Shown piece after piece: positions 27,101 through 35,941 of a stretch of 64,000 nt of DNA. Position numbers and translations under genes: made by a program. The notes below the pieces were generated by a model. That model did not search any database. It was not told where the DNA came from and saw only the letters and a program-made list of their open reading frames with translations. Every line of letters begins with the position of its first letter. Within the stretch, counting starts at the first letter, position 1. The stretch covers positions 558,001-622,000 of the forward strand of contig NZ_JALJXJ010000001.1 of assembly GCF_024170005.1 (NCBI RefSeq), read 5' to 3'. This stretch comes from Azospirillum lipoferum (GTDB lineage Bacteria; Pseudomonadota; Alphaproteobacteria; Azospirillales; Azospirillaceae).

Positions 27101-28846
27101 TCATCCTCCGTTCGATAGCGCCTGCTGCGCCTCGGCGATCAGCTCCTTCTTCGACAGCTTGCCGACGGCGGTCTTCGGCAGTTCCTCGCGGAACTCGATG
27201 GCCGTCGGCATCTCGATTCGGGAGATCTTGTCGCGCAGGAAGTCGCGCAGAGCGTCCGCCGTTAGGCTGGCGCCGGGCTTCAACTGCACGAAGGCCTTCG
27301 GCGTCTGGCCGCGGTAATCATCGGGCAGGCCGATGACGCAGGCGGCGACCACGTCGGGATGCTGGTAGATCGCCTCCTCGATCATGCGCGGATAAACGTT
27401 GTAGCCGCTGCAGATGATGAGATCCTTCAGCCGGTCGAGCAGGAAGACATAGCCGTCCTCGTCCATCGTCCCGACGTCGCCGGTCAGCAGGAAGCCGTCG
27501 ACCACGGTGCGGTCGCTCTCCTCTGCCCGGCCCCAGTATCCGGCCATTACGTTGGGTCCGGTGATTGCCACCTGTCCTTTCTCGCCGATGCCGAGCTTGC
27601 GGGTCGGGTCCTCCAGGTCGCGGATCTCGATGGCGATGCCGGGCAGCGGCAAGCCGATCGACCCTTCCTTGTTGATGCCGTTCAATGGGTTGGCGGCGCA
27701 GACGGGAGAGGCTTCCGACAGGCCGTAGCCTTCGATCAGCACGCAGCCGGTCGCCGTCTCGAACTGGCGCTTCAACTCCATCGGCAGTGGCGCGCCGCCG
27801 GAGATGCAGTAGCGGATCGAGGTCATCGGATAGCGGCCGACCTGCGGGTGACCCAGCAGCGCCTTGTACATGGTCGGCACGCCGGGAACGAGGGTCGGCC
27901 TGCGCTTGGCAATGGTCTTCAGCACCTGTTCGGTCTCGAAGCGCGGCAGCATGATCAGCTCCGCCCCGCAGGCCAGCCCCATGTTCAGCACCACGGTCAT
28001 GGCGAAGACATGGAAGAAGGGCAGCACGGCGAGTACCCGCTCCTTGCCCAGGGCAACGTCGGGGAACCATGCCTGCACCTGCCGCGCGTTGGACAGCAGG
28101 TTGTGGTGGGTCAGCATCGCCCCCTTGGGGACGCCGGTGGTGCCGCCGGTGTATTGCAGCACGGCGACATCACGCAGCCCGTCGATGCGCACCGGGCGCA
28201 GCGTCCCGTCATTGGCCAGCAGGCTGCTGAAATCGACATGGCGGTCGTCGCGCGGCACGGCGGCAAGCTCGCCGCGCTTCAGCACGCTGAACAGCGCTTT
28301 CTTCACCGCGGGCAGGATGGTCCCCATGCGGCAGACGACGATGCGCTTCATCGGCGTGCGCGCCAGCATCGCGGCGACGCGCGGATAGATCTGCTTCAGG
28401 TCCAGCGTCACCATGATCTCGGTCTGCGAGTCGGTGATCTGGTGCTCCAACTCCCGCTCGACATAGAGCGGGTTGTAGTTGACGACGGTCCCACCGACCT
28501 TCAGCACCGCGAAATAGGAGATGACGTAGGTCGGGCAGTTCGGCAGGCACAGGCCCACCCGCACCCCCGGCCCGACACCCAGATCCTGGAAGCCGCGGGC
28601 GGCGCGGTTCACCAGATCCAGAACCTCGGCGTAGCTGTAGCGGCGGCCCATGAAGTCCAGGCAGGGACGGTCGGCATAGCGCGCGGCCGCTTCCTCGAAC
28701 AGCATGTGCAGCGGCATCGGCGCGAACGGCTGGTCCCAGGCGACCCCCTTGGGGTAATGCGCCAGCCAGGGATGGGCGGCGTCTTGTGCAGCGTCGTTTA
28801 TGGCGGTGGTGGGCGGGTTGGCGCTCTGCGCAAGCGGCTCGGGCAT
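27101..28846 (-). CDS. fadD: Long-chain fatty acid-CoA ligase
   Basis: The 581-residue ANL-superfamily enzyme has all the adenylation motifs: the P-loop-like LQYTGGTTGVPKGAMLTHHN, the A5 motif EGYGLSEASP, the LLTGDVGTMDEDGYVFLLDR core with RLKDLIICSGYNVYP, and the catalytic Lys near the C-terminus (LPKTAVGKLSKKEL). It activates fatty acids to acyl-CoA with ATP at the membrane. The start at 28846 follows GGGGAG at 7 nt. The gene is divergent from the SCP2 gene, with a MerR-type operator in between, and lies upstream of its likely regulator on the same strand. Confidence 0.95.
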   Translation of the reverse strand: MPEPLAQSANPPTTAINDAAQDAAHPWLAHYPKGVAWDQPFAPMPLHMLFEEAAARYADRPCLDFMGRRYSYAEVLDLVNRAARGFQDLGVGPGVRVGLCLPNCPTYVISYFAVLKVGGTVVNYNPLYVERELEHQITDSQTEIMVTLDLKQIYPRVAAMLARTPMKRIVVCRMGTILPAVKKALFSVLKRGELAAVPRDDRHVDFSSLLANDGTLRPVRIDGLRDVAVLQYTGGTTGVPKGAMLTHHNLLSNARQVQAWFPDVALGKERVLAVLPFFHVFAMTVVLNMGLACGAELIMLPRFETEQVLKTIAKRRPTLVPGVPTMYKALLGHPQVGRYPMTSIRYCISGGAPLPMELKRQFETATGCVLIEGYGLSEASPVCAANPLNGINKEGSIGLPLPGIAIEIRDLEDPTRKLGIGEKGQVAITGPNVMAGYWGRAEESDRTVVDGFLLTGDVGTMDEDGYVFLLDRLKDLIICSGYNVYPRMIEEAIYQHPDVVAACVIGLPDDYRGQTPKAFVQLKPGASLTADALRDFLRDKISRIEMPTAIEFREELPKTAVGKLSKKELIAEAQQALSNGG

Positions 28847-28927
28847 GGTTCGCTCCCCTTGGCGGTGGCGCGTTCCGGATCACCTGACAGCCGGCTTCAG
28901 GGGCGGCGGGCGTCTGAAACGCTTTCG

Positions 28928-28950
28928 TTATGACGTTGACGTAAACGTAA
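28928..28950. promoter_or_regulatory. Putative MerR/LiuR-type operator
   Basis: Three ACGT half-sites are spaced exactly 6 bp apart (ACGTTGACGTAAACGT at 28933-28948), flanked by AT. This matches the TTTACGT/ACGTAAA style of LiuR-type MerR operators. The site lies 82 bp upstream of fadD and 55 bp upstream of the SCP2 gene, so it could control both divergent promoters. Confidence 0.6.
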
Positions 28951-29003
28951 TGCGAGCCTACTGTCAAGACCAGTCCTACGAACAATCCTGAGGGCACGCT
29001 TTC

Positions 29004-29306
29004 ATGGTCGACGACATTCTGCAGGAACTGCGCAGCCGCAGCGGCGATCTGCGCTCGCTCAACGCCTCGGTCCGCTTTCTGCTGGGCAAGGAGGGGGAGG
29101 TGATCCGGGTCGATGGCCGTGCCAGCCCGATCAGCATCAGCCGTGAGGATGCCGAGTCCGACTGCACCATCCGCATCTCGCCGGAAAACCTGCAGAAGCT
29201 GATCAACGGCAAACTGAACCCGATGCTGGCCTTCACCATGGGCAAGCTGAAGGTTGAAGGATCGATGGGCGTCGCGATGAAGCTGGCGCAGCTGCTGGAC
29301 GATTGA
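29004..29306 (+). CDS. SCP2 sterol-binding domain protein
   Basis: The 100-residue protein matches the SCP2 lipid-carrier fold: LNASVRFLLGKEGEVIRVDG, then DCTIRISPENLQKLINGKLN and the hallmark PMLAFTMGKLKVEGSMGVAM. Such proteins bind fatty acyl-CoA or other lipids in the cytoplasm. GAGGG lies about 10 nt upstream of the ATG. It is divergent from fadD with the operator-like array between them, so a shared control by the MerR regulator is likely. Confidence 0.92.
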   Translation: MVDDILQELRSRSGDLRSLNASVRFLLGKEGEVIRVDGRASPISISREDAESDCTIRISPENLQKLINGKLNPMLAFTMGKLKVEGSMGVAMKLAQLLDD

Positions 29307-29356
29307 TCGAGCGGCCGGAAGAGCCGCCAAACACACTCAACCGGGAGGAAAAGACT

Positions 29357-30013
29357 ATGACGACGATGCGCAGCAAATGCGCCACCCTGTCCGCTGCCCT
29401 GATGGCGACCACGCTGCTGACCGGCCTGTCGGGAACGGCTTCAGCGCAGGCGACCGCGCGGACACTGAATTACCAGATCCTGATGGGCGAGGACCCCATT
29501 GGCAGCGAGCAGGTGAAGATCGAGCCGCAGGGCGATCGCACCAAGGTCACCGTCACTGCCACCACGCGGGTGAAGGTGCTGTTCATTAACTTCCGCTACG
29601 ACCACAAGCGGGAGGAGATGTGGAAGGGCGGGGTGCTCGAATCGATGAGCGCCACCACCGACGATGACGGCACTCCGCACAAGATCGAGATGGCGCGCGA
29701 TGCCGGCGGCTACCGCCTGACGGTGGACGGCAAGGCCCAGCAGGCGGCGGCGAACGTTCTGCCGCTGACGCTGTGGACGCCGGAGGTGTTGAAACACCGC
29801 GAGCTGCTGTCGGTGATCGACGCGGCCCCCTACAAGGTGGCGGTGCGCAAGGTCGGGGCGGAGACGGTTGAGGCCGGCGGCAAGGCGCTGGAAGCTGCGC
29901 ATCACCGCATCGAGGGCGATGTGGAACGCGACCTGTGGTATGCGGCGGACGGCACGCTGCTGAAGACGCGCTTCAAACGCAGCGGCTATGATATCACCTA
30001 TGTCCTGAAGTGA
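29357..30013 (+). CDS. Periplasmic DUF6134/DUF3108-like protein
   Basis: The 218-residue protein has a signal peptide (LSAALMATTLLTGLSGTASA) and a beta-rich body: TLNYQILMGEDPIGSEQVKI, then VKVLFINFRYDHKREEMWKG and DLWYAADGTLLKTRFKRSGY. The pattern of a strand reporting a G-x-x-x-G-x-E motif with a late LWYAxDGxLLK is that of the DUF6134/DUF3108 lipoprotein-like group; no function is known. The ATG at 29357 follows GGGAGGAAAA. It is downstream of the SCP2 gene by 50 nt and may be co-transcribed. Confidence 0.75.
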   Translation: MTTMRSKCATLSAALMATTLLTGLSGTASAQATARTLNYQILMGEDPIGSEQVKIEPQGDRTKVTVTATTRVKVLFINFRYDHKREEMWKGGVLESMSATTDDDGTPHKIEMARDAGGYRLTVDGKAQQAAANVLPLTLWTPEVLKHRELLSVIDAAPYKVAVRKVGAETVEAGGKALEAAHHRIEGDVERDLWYAADGTLLKTRFKRSGYDITYVLK

Positions 30014-30034
30014 TTTCTGCCTATTGAGGACCCG

Positions 30035-30319
30035 ATGCCCATCTTCCTGTTTCCCGACGATCCCTTCTGGAACGAGGAGGCCGACGCCGTGGAGTTCGCG
30101 GTGCAGGTCGGGGAATATCAGGGCCGGGTCTTCGTCACCCGCCGCACCTTGCAGGGCATCGTCGGCCATACGCCCAAACCGGACGAGGCGGTTCAGCAGG
30201 TCTGCATGAACCGCCCCCTGTTCGAACGCGCAACCGAACAGCGCATCATGGCCCGCGCGCTCGACCCTGACGCCAACATCCACCTGACCGGCCGCGACCT
30301 GCACCGCGCGGCCGGCTGA
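30035..30319 (+). CDS. Small DUF1488-like protein
   Basis: The 94-residue cytoplasmic protein starts MPIFLFPDDPFWNEEADAVE and continues with FAVQVGEYQGRVFVTRRTLQ and AVQQVCMNRPLFERATEQRI. The order of short strands, a T-x-x-x-L-x-x-I helix and a terminal helix resembles DUF1488, whose function is unknown. It follows the periplasmic protein gene by 21 nt, with TTGAGGA just upstream of the ATG, so the two are probably one transcript with the SCP2 gene. Confidence 0.7.
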   Translation: MPIFLFPDDPFWNEEADAVEFAVQVGEYQGRVFVTRRTLQGIVGHTPKPDEAVQQVCMNRPLFERATEQRIMARALDPDANIHLTGRDLHRAAG

Positions 30320-30328
30320 GGAACACGA

Positions 30329-30820
30329 TCAGCCCAGCCGGGCGTAGCGGCCGCGGAAATACAGCAGCGGGTCGCCGCTTTCGCGCGAGGTCAGCTTGCG
30401 GACGCGCCCCACCACGATGACATGGTCGCCGCCGTCCAGCAGATGCTCGCGGTCGCACTCCAGCGTGGCGAGGCAGCCGGGCAGCAGACGGACGCCGCCG
30501 CGGCCGGTGACGACCTCAAGCCCGGTCCACCGCTCCTGCAGATCGCGGCGGGAGAAGCGGTTGGACAGTTCCTCCTGATCGGCGGCCAGGATGTTCACCG
30601 CGAAATGCGGGGCGGAGTTGAAGGCCTCGAAGGACATCGCGGCACGGCCCAGGCAGAACTGCACCAGCGGTGGATCGAGCGACACCGACGAGAAGGAGTT
30701 CACCGTAACCCCCAGCGGCAGCCCGTCGGGTGCGATGGTGGTGATGACGGCGATCCCGGTGGCGAAGCAGCCGAGGGCGGAGCGGAACGCAAGGGGATCG
30801 ATCGGCTGGTCGGTGATCAT
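30329..30820 (-). CDS. Flavin reductase domain protein
   Basis: The 163-residue protein matches the flavin reductase-like FMN-binding family: PLAFRSALGCFATGIAVITT, GLPLGVTVNSFSSVSLDPPL, FAVNILAADQEELSNRFSRR and the GDHVIVVGRVRKL strand. These enzymes supply reduced flavin to a partner monooxygenase, but none is adjacent. AGGA lies 4 nt before the ATG at 30820; the frame extends to 30973 without resemblance. Its 3' end nearly abuts the end of the convergent DUF1488-like gene. Confidence 0.9.
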   Translation of the reverse strand: MITDQPIDPLAFRSALGCFATGIAVITTIAPDGLPLGVTVNSFSSVSLDPPLVQFCLGRAAMSFEAFNSAPHFAVNILAADQEELSNRFSRRDLQERWTGLEVVTGRGGVRLLPGCLATLECDREHLLDGGDHVIVVGRVRKLTSRESGDPLLYFRGRYARLG

Positions 30821-30978
30821 GACGTCCTGTGGTGTGGGCCTGCGTGGAGGGGAACTGCTCTGAACAGCCTTTGGAGGGGCCGAAGGTGACACACAAGGTA
30901 GGAAATACCGGGAATTAATCCAGCACGCCACCCGGCGCAAGCCGCATCTCCGCCCCATCCCCGACCCGGACAACGTCG

Positions 30979-30993
30979 TTAAACGGATCTTAA
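30979..30993 (+). promoter_or_regulatory. Full CtrA-type box upstream of motB
   Basis: TTAAACGGATCTTAA fits the TTAA-N7-TTAA consensus exactly. It is 108 bp upstream of the motB ATG. CtrA controls motility genes in many alphaproteobacteria. It also lies upstream of the divergent flavin reductase start by about 160 bp. Confidence 0.55.
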
Positions 30994-31100
30994 TGAAACC
31001 CGGTCAGGGTTTTGCCGCGGCAGTCGGCCGCCGCGTCCACCGCGGCGCGGCGCGCGAAAATCGGCCTTGAGGGCCGCGAACCATTCGCCACGGCCAGGGC

Positions 31101-32237
31101 ATGAGCGGGAATTCCGGCGGCAACGAGCAGCCGATCATCATCAAGAAGAAGAAGGGCGGGCACGGCGGCCACCATGGTGGCGCCTGGAAGGTGGCCTATG
31201 CCGACTTCGTGACCGCGATGATGGCCTTCTTCCTGCTGCTGTGGCTGCTGAACGTCACCACCTCGGACCAGCGCAAGGGCATCGCCGACTATTTCTCGCC
31301 GGTATCGGTCAGCCGTGAGCAGTCGGGTTCCGGCGGCATGCTGGGCGGCAAGACCATCACCGTGCCGGGTGCGCAGGTCTCTCCCAGTTCGCCGATGTCA
31401 GCCGACGTGCCGGTGTCGGGACCGCCCGGCTATTCGGCGCAGCAGACCGAGGATGCCGACGACCCGACCGAGACCACCGCCGGCCCTGGCCAGGGCACGG
31501 GTCCCGGAAAGTCGGCCAGCGGCACTGCCTCCAATGCCGACGTCGCCGACCAGAAGCCGAGCGAAACCCGCGCCGAGTTCCAGAAGCGGATGGAGGAGAT
31601 GGCCAAGCAGCTGGGCATCCCCGGCCAGAAGCCCGGCGAGAAGCTGTCCGACTTCGGCGAGCGGGTGAAGGAAGCGATGGACAGCCTCCAGGGTGCCGCC
31701 AAGGAGGCCCGCCAGTTCCAGCAGGCCGCCACCGAGATCCGTCAGGCCATCCAGTCGGTGCCGGAATTGGAGCCGCTGGCCCAGAACCTGATGATCGACC
31801 AGACGCCGGAGGGCTTGCGCATCCAGATCGTCGATCAGGACCGCGTGTCGATGTTCCCCGGCGGTTCGGGCCAGATGTATCCGCAGACCCGCCAACTGGT
31901 GCAGCAGGTGGCGAAGGCGCTGTCCAAGCTCCCCAACAAGCTGTCGATCAGCGGCCACACCGATTCTTCGCCGTTCCCGGCCGGATCCGGCCGCGACAAC
32001 TGGGATCTGTCGACCGAGCGGGCCAATGCCACCCGCCGCGCCCTGCTGGCCGGCGGCATCGACCCGACGCGAATCCAGGACGTGGTGGGCAAGGCCGATC
32101 GCGACCCGCTGGTCGCCGACCAGCCCAACAGCCCGCGCAACCGCCGCATCACCATGGTCCTGCTGCGCGAAACCCAGGCGGCACCCGCGGCCGGCGGCCA
32201 GTCCGGGGGCGGCGGTGCTCCCACCAAAGCACGATAG
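31101..32237 (+). CDS. motB: Flagellar motor protein MotB
   Basis: The 378-residue protein has the MotB layout: a basic N-terminus, one transmembrane helix with the proton-path Asp (WKVAYADFVTAMMAFFLLLW, residues 29-48), a long flexible linker rich in Pro, Gly, Thr and Gln (about 70-200), and a C-terminal OmpA-like peptidoglycan-binding domain (LSISGHTDSSPFPAGSGRDN and NSPRNRRITMVLL). It is the stator subunit that anchors MotA to the wall. No motA or other flagellar gene is in the window. It is probably a single-gene unit under the CtrA-box promoter. Confidence 0.92.
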   Translation: MSGNSGGNEQPIIIKKKKGGHGGHHGGAWKVAYADFVTAMMAFFLLLWLLNVTTSDQRKGIADYFSPVSVSREQSGSGGMLGGKTITVPGAQVSPSSPMSADVPVSGPPGYSAQQTEDADDPTETTAGPGQGTGPGKSASGTASNADVADQKPSETRAEFQKRMEEMAKQLGIPGQKPGEKLSDFGERVKEAMDSLQGAAKEARQFQQAATEIRQAIQSVPELEPLAQNLMIDQTPEGLRIQIVDQDRVSMFPGGSGQMYPQTRQLVQQVAKALSKLPNKLSISGHTDSSPFPAGSGRDNWDLSTERANATRRALLAGGIDPTRIQDVVGKADRDPLVADQPNSPRNRRITMVLLRETQAAPAAGGQSGGGGAPTKAR

Positions 32238-32444
32238 CGCCTCCACGCTACCGGTACTTTGGCGCTATTTTCCGCAAGCGCCCGCATCCGAATTCTTGCT
32301 TTGTCGTCGCGTTGCACAACGGCACGCGCGTTTGCCCTGTTCAAAGCGCGCGGCGATGGGTCATACTTCCTACACAATGCGACATGGCCGGGGCGATGCC
32401 GCCCGGCCCGCGATGATCGGTCAGATACAAGCGCGGGGGAGTCT

Positions 32445-33908
32445 GTGAGCGTACCCGAGGGCAAACCGTCCGACCTTTTGTCATCCTACAATCCTGGCCT
32501 GTACTTCGACGAGCTGTTCGGAGCCATGGATTTGCCGGCCGAACATACGGCGCTCATACGCCAGAGGCTGGCCGCACTCGATTTCGATGAGCTGCGCCGC
32601 CGCGCGCAGGATGCGGAACGGGAGCTGTACAATCTCGGCATCACCTTCATCGTCTATTCCGACAAGGACGCCGTCGACCGCATCCTGCCGTTCGACGTCA
32701 TCCCGCGGGTGATCTCCGCACCGGAATGGAAGCATCTGGAGGCGGGCGTCACGCAGCGGGTCGCCGCGCTGAACCTGTTCCTGCACGACATCTATCACGA
32801 CCAGAAGATCCTGAAGGACGGGGTGATCCCGCGGGATCTGGTCGAAGGGAACCACAATTTCCGTCCGCAGATGATCGGGCTGGACGTTCCCTTCAACACC
32901 TACATCCACATCATGGGCACCGATCTGGTGCGCGACCGCCATGGCACCTTCCGCGTGCTGGAAGACAACGGCCGCGTTCCGTCGGGCGTCTCCTATGTCG
33001 TGGAAAACCGCCACATGATGCAGCGGGTCTTCCCCGACCTGATGCAGGACATCGGCATCCGGCCGGTCGACAATTACGGCCACAAGCTGCTCGATGCGAT
33101 GGTGGAGATCGCGCCGGTCGACGACCCGCAGGTCGTGCTGCTGTCACCGGGCACCTACAACTCCGCCTACTTCGAGCACATCTTCCTGGCGCGCGAGATG
33201 GGCGTGCCGCTGGTGGAAGGGCGCGATCTGGTGGTGGATAACGACCGCGTCTTCATGAAGACGACCAATGGTCTGGCCCCGGTCCATTCGATCTACCGCC
33301 GTCTGGACGACGCCTTCCTTGATCCCAAGGCCTTCAACCCGGACAGCCTGCTGGGCGTGCCCGGCATTCTGGAGGCCTATCGCAAGGGCAACGTCGCGCT
33401 GGCGAACGCCATCGGCACCGGTGTGGCCGACGACAAGGCGGTCTACTGCTACGTTCCGCGAATGATCAAATACTACCTGGACCAGGAACCGATCATCCCC
33501 AACGTCGACACCCGCATCTGCCGCGAGCCGGACGCTCTGCAATACACGCTGGACAATCTGGCCGATCTGGTGGTGAAGCCGGTTGGCGAGGCCGGTGGCT
33601 ACGGCATCACCATCGGCCCGCGCGCCAGCAAGGCGGAGTTGGAGGATTGCCGGGCCAAGCTGCTGGCCGATCCGTCCAACTACATCAGCCAGCCGGTCGT
33701 CGACCTGTCGGTCTGCCCGACCGTCTGCGACGACGCCATCGAGCCTCGGCATGTCGATCTGCGCCCCTTCGCCATCACCGGCAAGAGCACCTGGGTCCTG
33801 CCCGGCGGCCTGTCGCGCGTGGCGCTGAAGAAGGGCACGCTGATCGTCAATTCGTCCCAGGGCGGCGGCTCGAAGGACACCTGGGTTCTGGAAGGTGGTG
33901 CGGCATGA
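32445..33908 (+). CDS. Circularly permuted ATP-grasp protein (DUF404/DUF407 type)
   Basis: The 487-residue protein matches the circularly permuted ATP-grasp family: YNPGLYFDELFGAMDLPAEH at the N-terminus, RVLEDNGRVPSGVSYVVENR, LGVPGILEAYRKGNVALANA, DNLADLVVKPVGEAGGYGIT and the end VNSSQGGGSKDTWVL. These enzymes are expected to form a peptide-like bond using ATP; the product is unknown. The GTG at 32445 follows GGGGA. The frame extends to 32259 but that part looks non-coding. It overlaps the next gene by 4 nt (ATGA). Confidence 0.92.
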   Translation: MSVPEGKPSDLLSSYNPGLYFDELFGAMDLPAEHTALIRQRLAALDFDELRRRAQDAERELYNLGITFIVYSDKDAVDRILPFDVIPRVISAPEWKHLEAGVTQRVAALNLFLHDIYHDQKILKDGVIPRDLVEGNHNFRPQMIGLDVPFNTYIHIMGTDLVRDRHGTFRVLEDNGRVPSGVSYVVENRHMMQRVFPDLMQDIGIRPVDNYGHKLLDAMVEIAPVDDPQVVLLSPGTYNSAYFEHIFLAREMGVPLVEGRDLVVDNDRVFMKTTNGLAPVHSIYRRLDDAFLDPKAFNPDSLLGVPGILEAYRKGNVALANAIGTGVADDKAVYCYVPRMIKYYLDQEPIIPNVDTRICREPDALQYTLDNLADLVVKPVGEAGGYGITIGPRASKAELEDCRAKLLADPSNYISQPVVDLSVCPTVCDDAIEPRHVDLRPFAITGKSTWVLPGGLSRVALKKGTLIVNSSQGGGSKDTWVLEGGAA

Positions 33909-34882
33909 ACCTGCTGTCCCGTTACGCCGAGTGCATTTTCTGGATGGCCCGCTACATGGAGCGGGCCGAGAATCTGGCCCGCATCCTGGACGTGCACGAA
34001 ACCTTCGCGCGCGACACCCGCGGGGCCACCAACTGGTTCTCCATCGTCCAGCTGAACGCCGACGAGAAGGACTTCTTCAGCCGCCACGACCGCCCGACGG
34101 CGGAGGCGGTGATCCATTATTACATGTTCGACGGGCAGAACCAGAATTCGCTGCTGTCAATGCTGCGGATGGCGCGGGAGAATGCGCGGACGCTGCGCCC
34201 CTGGATCTCGACGGAGATGTGGACGCAGATCAACGTGTTCCACAACAAGCTTTTGGAGATGTCGGTCAAGGATGTGGCGACTCAGAACCTGTCCAAGGTC
34301 TGCACCTGGATCAAGGAGGAGTGCCAGACCCACACCGGCATCACCGAGGGCACCTTCTACCGCGACCAGGGCTGGTACTTCTACCAGATGGGCAAGTATA
34401 TCGAGCGGGCGGACCAGACCACGCGCCTGCTCGACATCAAGTATCACACGCTGTTGCCGTCGCCGGTCGAAGTAGGATCCACCCTGGACGTCAGCCAGTG
34501 GACGACGGTCTTGCGTTGCACCGCCGGCTATCACGCCTTCCGCCGCGTCTATCCCCGCGGCATGTCGCCGGCTACCGTCGCCGGATTCATGCTGTTCAAC
34601 GAGGGCTTCCCGCGCTCGGTCGTGATGTGCGTGCGGCAGATCGACGGCGTGCTGACGCGGATGCGCTCGCGCTATGACCTGCGCGGCGGCTCCGCGGCGA
34701 TGGAGCGGGTGGACGAGTTGCTGGCCGCCCTGCTGTCGCGTCCGATCGACGCGGTTCTGCGCGACGGTCTGCACGAGTACCTCGACTGGATCCAGCAGCA
34801 ACTGAACATCGTGACCACGGAGATCGCGCAGGCCTTCTTCGGGGTCCAGCCTCCTCTGGCGGTTCAGAGCCAGTCGCAGTAA
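33905..34882 (+). CDS. Alpha-E domain protein (DUF403)
   Basis: The 325-residue helical protein begins MNLLSRYAECIFWMARYMER and carries AENLARILDVHETFARDTRG and GWYFYQMGKYIERADQTTRL, the alpha-E signature. It is the standard partner of the circularly permuted ATP-grasp protein, and the two genes overlap by ATGA, implying translational coupling. The usual third and fourth members of this system (transglutaminase-like protease and an NTN-hydrolase-type protein) are not next to it. Biochemical role unknown; an amide-ligase module is the usual inference. Confidence 0.92.
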   Translation: MNLLSRYAECIFWMARYMERAENLARILDVHETFARDTRGATNWFSIVQLNADEKDFFSRHDRPTAEAVIHYYMFDGQNQNSLLSMLRMARENARTLRPWISTEMWTQINVFHNKLLEMSVKDVATQNLSKVCTWIKEECQTHTGITEGTFYRDQGWYFYQMGKYIERADQTTRLLDIKYHTLLPSPVEVGSTLDVSQWTTVLRCTAGYHAFRRVYPRGMSPATVAGFMLFNEGFPRSVVMCVRQIDGVLTRMRSRYDLRGGSAAMERVDELLAALLSRPIDAVLRDGLHEYLDWIQQQLNIVTTEIAQAFFGVQPPLAVQSQSQ

Positions 34883-34951
34883 GCTTGCGGCGGCGGAGGG
34901 GGCTGGCACTCCTCCGCCTCCTCGTCATTGTCGTGGTGGTTGTCGCTCAGA

Positions 34952-35701
34952 ATGTCGGTCATCCAGCCGCCGCAGCGTCCATTGCAGCAATTCTTCCGGT
35001 CGGGGCCGATGCCCTGCCCCTATCTGCCCGGACGTGTGGAGCGCAAGCTGTTCACCCGCCTCATCGGTCCCTTTGCGACCGAGGTGAACTCCACCCTGTC
35101 ACGGGCTGGTTTCCGCCGCAGCCACGATATCGTCTACCGCCCGGTCTGCCCCAACTGCCAGGCCTGCGTGCCGGTGCGCGTGCCGGTCGCGGAGTTCGAG
35201 CCGACCCGGTCGCAGCGCCGCGTGCTGAAACTGAACGAGGGGGTGACGCTGACCGAGCGGCCGGCCTATGCCACGTCGGAGCAGTACCGGCTTTTCTCGC
35301 TCTATCAGAATTCCCGCCACGGCGATTCGGACATGGCCCGCATGGCGATGGGCGATTTCGCCGCCATGGTCGACGAGGGCAGGGCGGACACCAACCTGCT
35401 GGAGGCACGCGACGAGCGCGGTCAGCTGGTCGGCTGCATGCTGACCGACCGGCTGTCGGATGGCTATTCGGCGGTCTACAGCTTCTATGATGCGGCCCAG
35501 GACCGCCGCAGCCTGGGCACCTTCATGATCCTCGGCCTGATCGAACGGGCGCGGCTGGCCGGCATGCCCTATGTCTATCTGGGCTACTGGATCGCCCACA
35601 GCCGCAAGATGGCCTACAAGGCGAAGTTCCACCCGCTGGAATGCCTTGGCGAAGACGGCTGGCGCCGCGTGGATATCGTGTCCGACGGCGACGCGGAGTA
35701 G
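34952..35701 (+). CDS. bpt: Leucyl/arginyl-tRNA-protein transferase
   Basis: The 249-residue enzyme adds an amino acid from aminoacyl-tRNA to protein N-termini, creating N-degrons. Family motifs are PMPCPYLPGRVERKLFTRLI, VYRPVCPNCQACVPVRVPVA, and the C-terminal YLGYWIAHSRKMAYKAKFHP with LE. The cysteines of the N-terminal motif are intact. Bpt (leucyl from Asp/Glu) is the usual alphaproteobacterial form. The ATG at 34952 is preferred to a TTG at 34928. It is 70 nt downstream of the alpha-E gene. Confidence 0.93.
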   Translation: MSVIQPPQRPLQQFFRSGPMPCPYLPGRVERKLFTRLIGPFATEVNSTLSRAGFRRSHDIVYRPVCPNCQACVPVRVPVAEFEPTRSQRRVLKLNEGVTLTERPAYATSEQYRLFSLYQNSRHGDSDMARMAMGDFAAMVDEGRADTNLLEARDERGQLVGCMLTDRLSDGYSAVYSFYDAAQDRRSLGTFMILGLIERARLAGMPYVYLGYWIAHSRKMAYKAKFHPLECLGEDGWRRVDIVSDGDAE

Positions 35702-35941
35702 GGGCATCGGGGCCGCCTGTCCCGTTCGCGATGCCTTCCCCACCGTCCGCCTACGTGATTCTACGTAGCTCCAACGTAGCCCTTGCCGCTGTGGGGCGGG
35801 AAAGGAATAGTCCCTTCAAATCCTATCTTTTGGTATACCCTCCGAACGAGAGAGGGTTGCGACCTGCCGCGGCTATGCGGCTGCAACAAAAGCAAAAGGG
35901 GACGGCCAAGGCCGCGCCCCCGCAACAGGGAGGTTTCTCCT
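35702..35941 (+). promoter_or_regulatory. Leader and promoter region of the TRAP operon
   Basis: No gene is supported here. Three CTACGT/ACGTAG half-sites lie at about 35750-35779 and may form an operator. A GGGGACGGCC/GGCCGCGCCCC stem-loop (about 35899-35922) sits just upstream of the CAGGGAGG ribosome-binding site (35924-35932). Confidence 0.4.
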
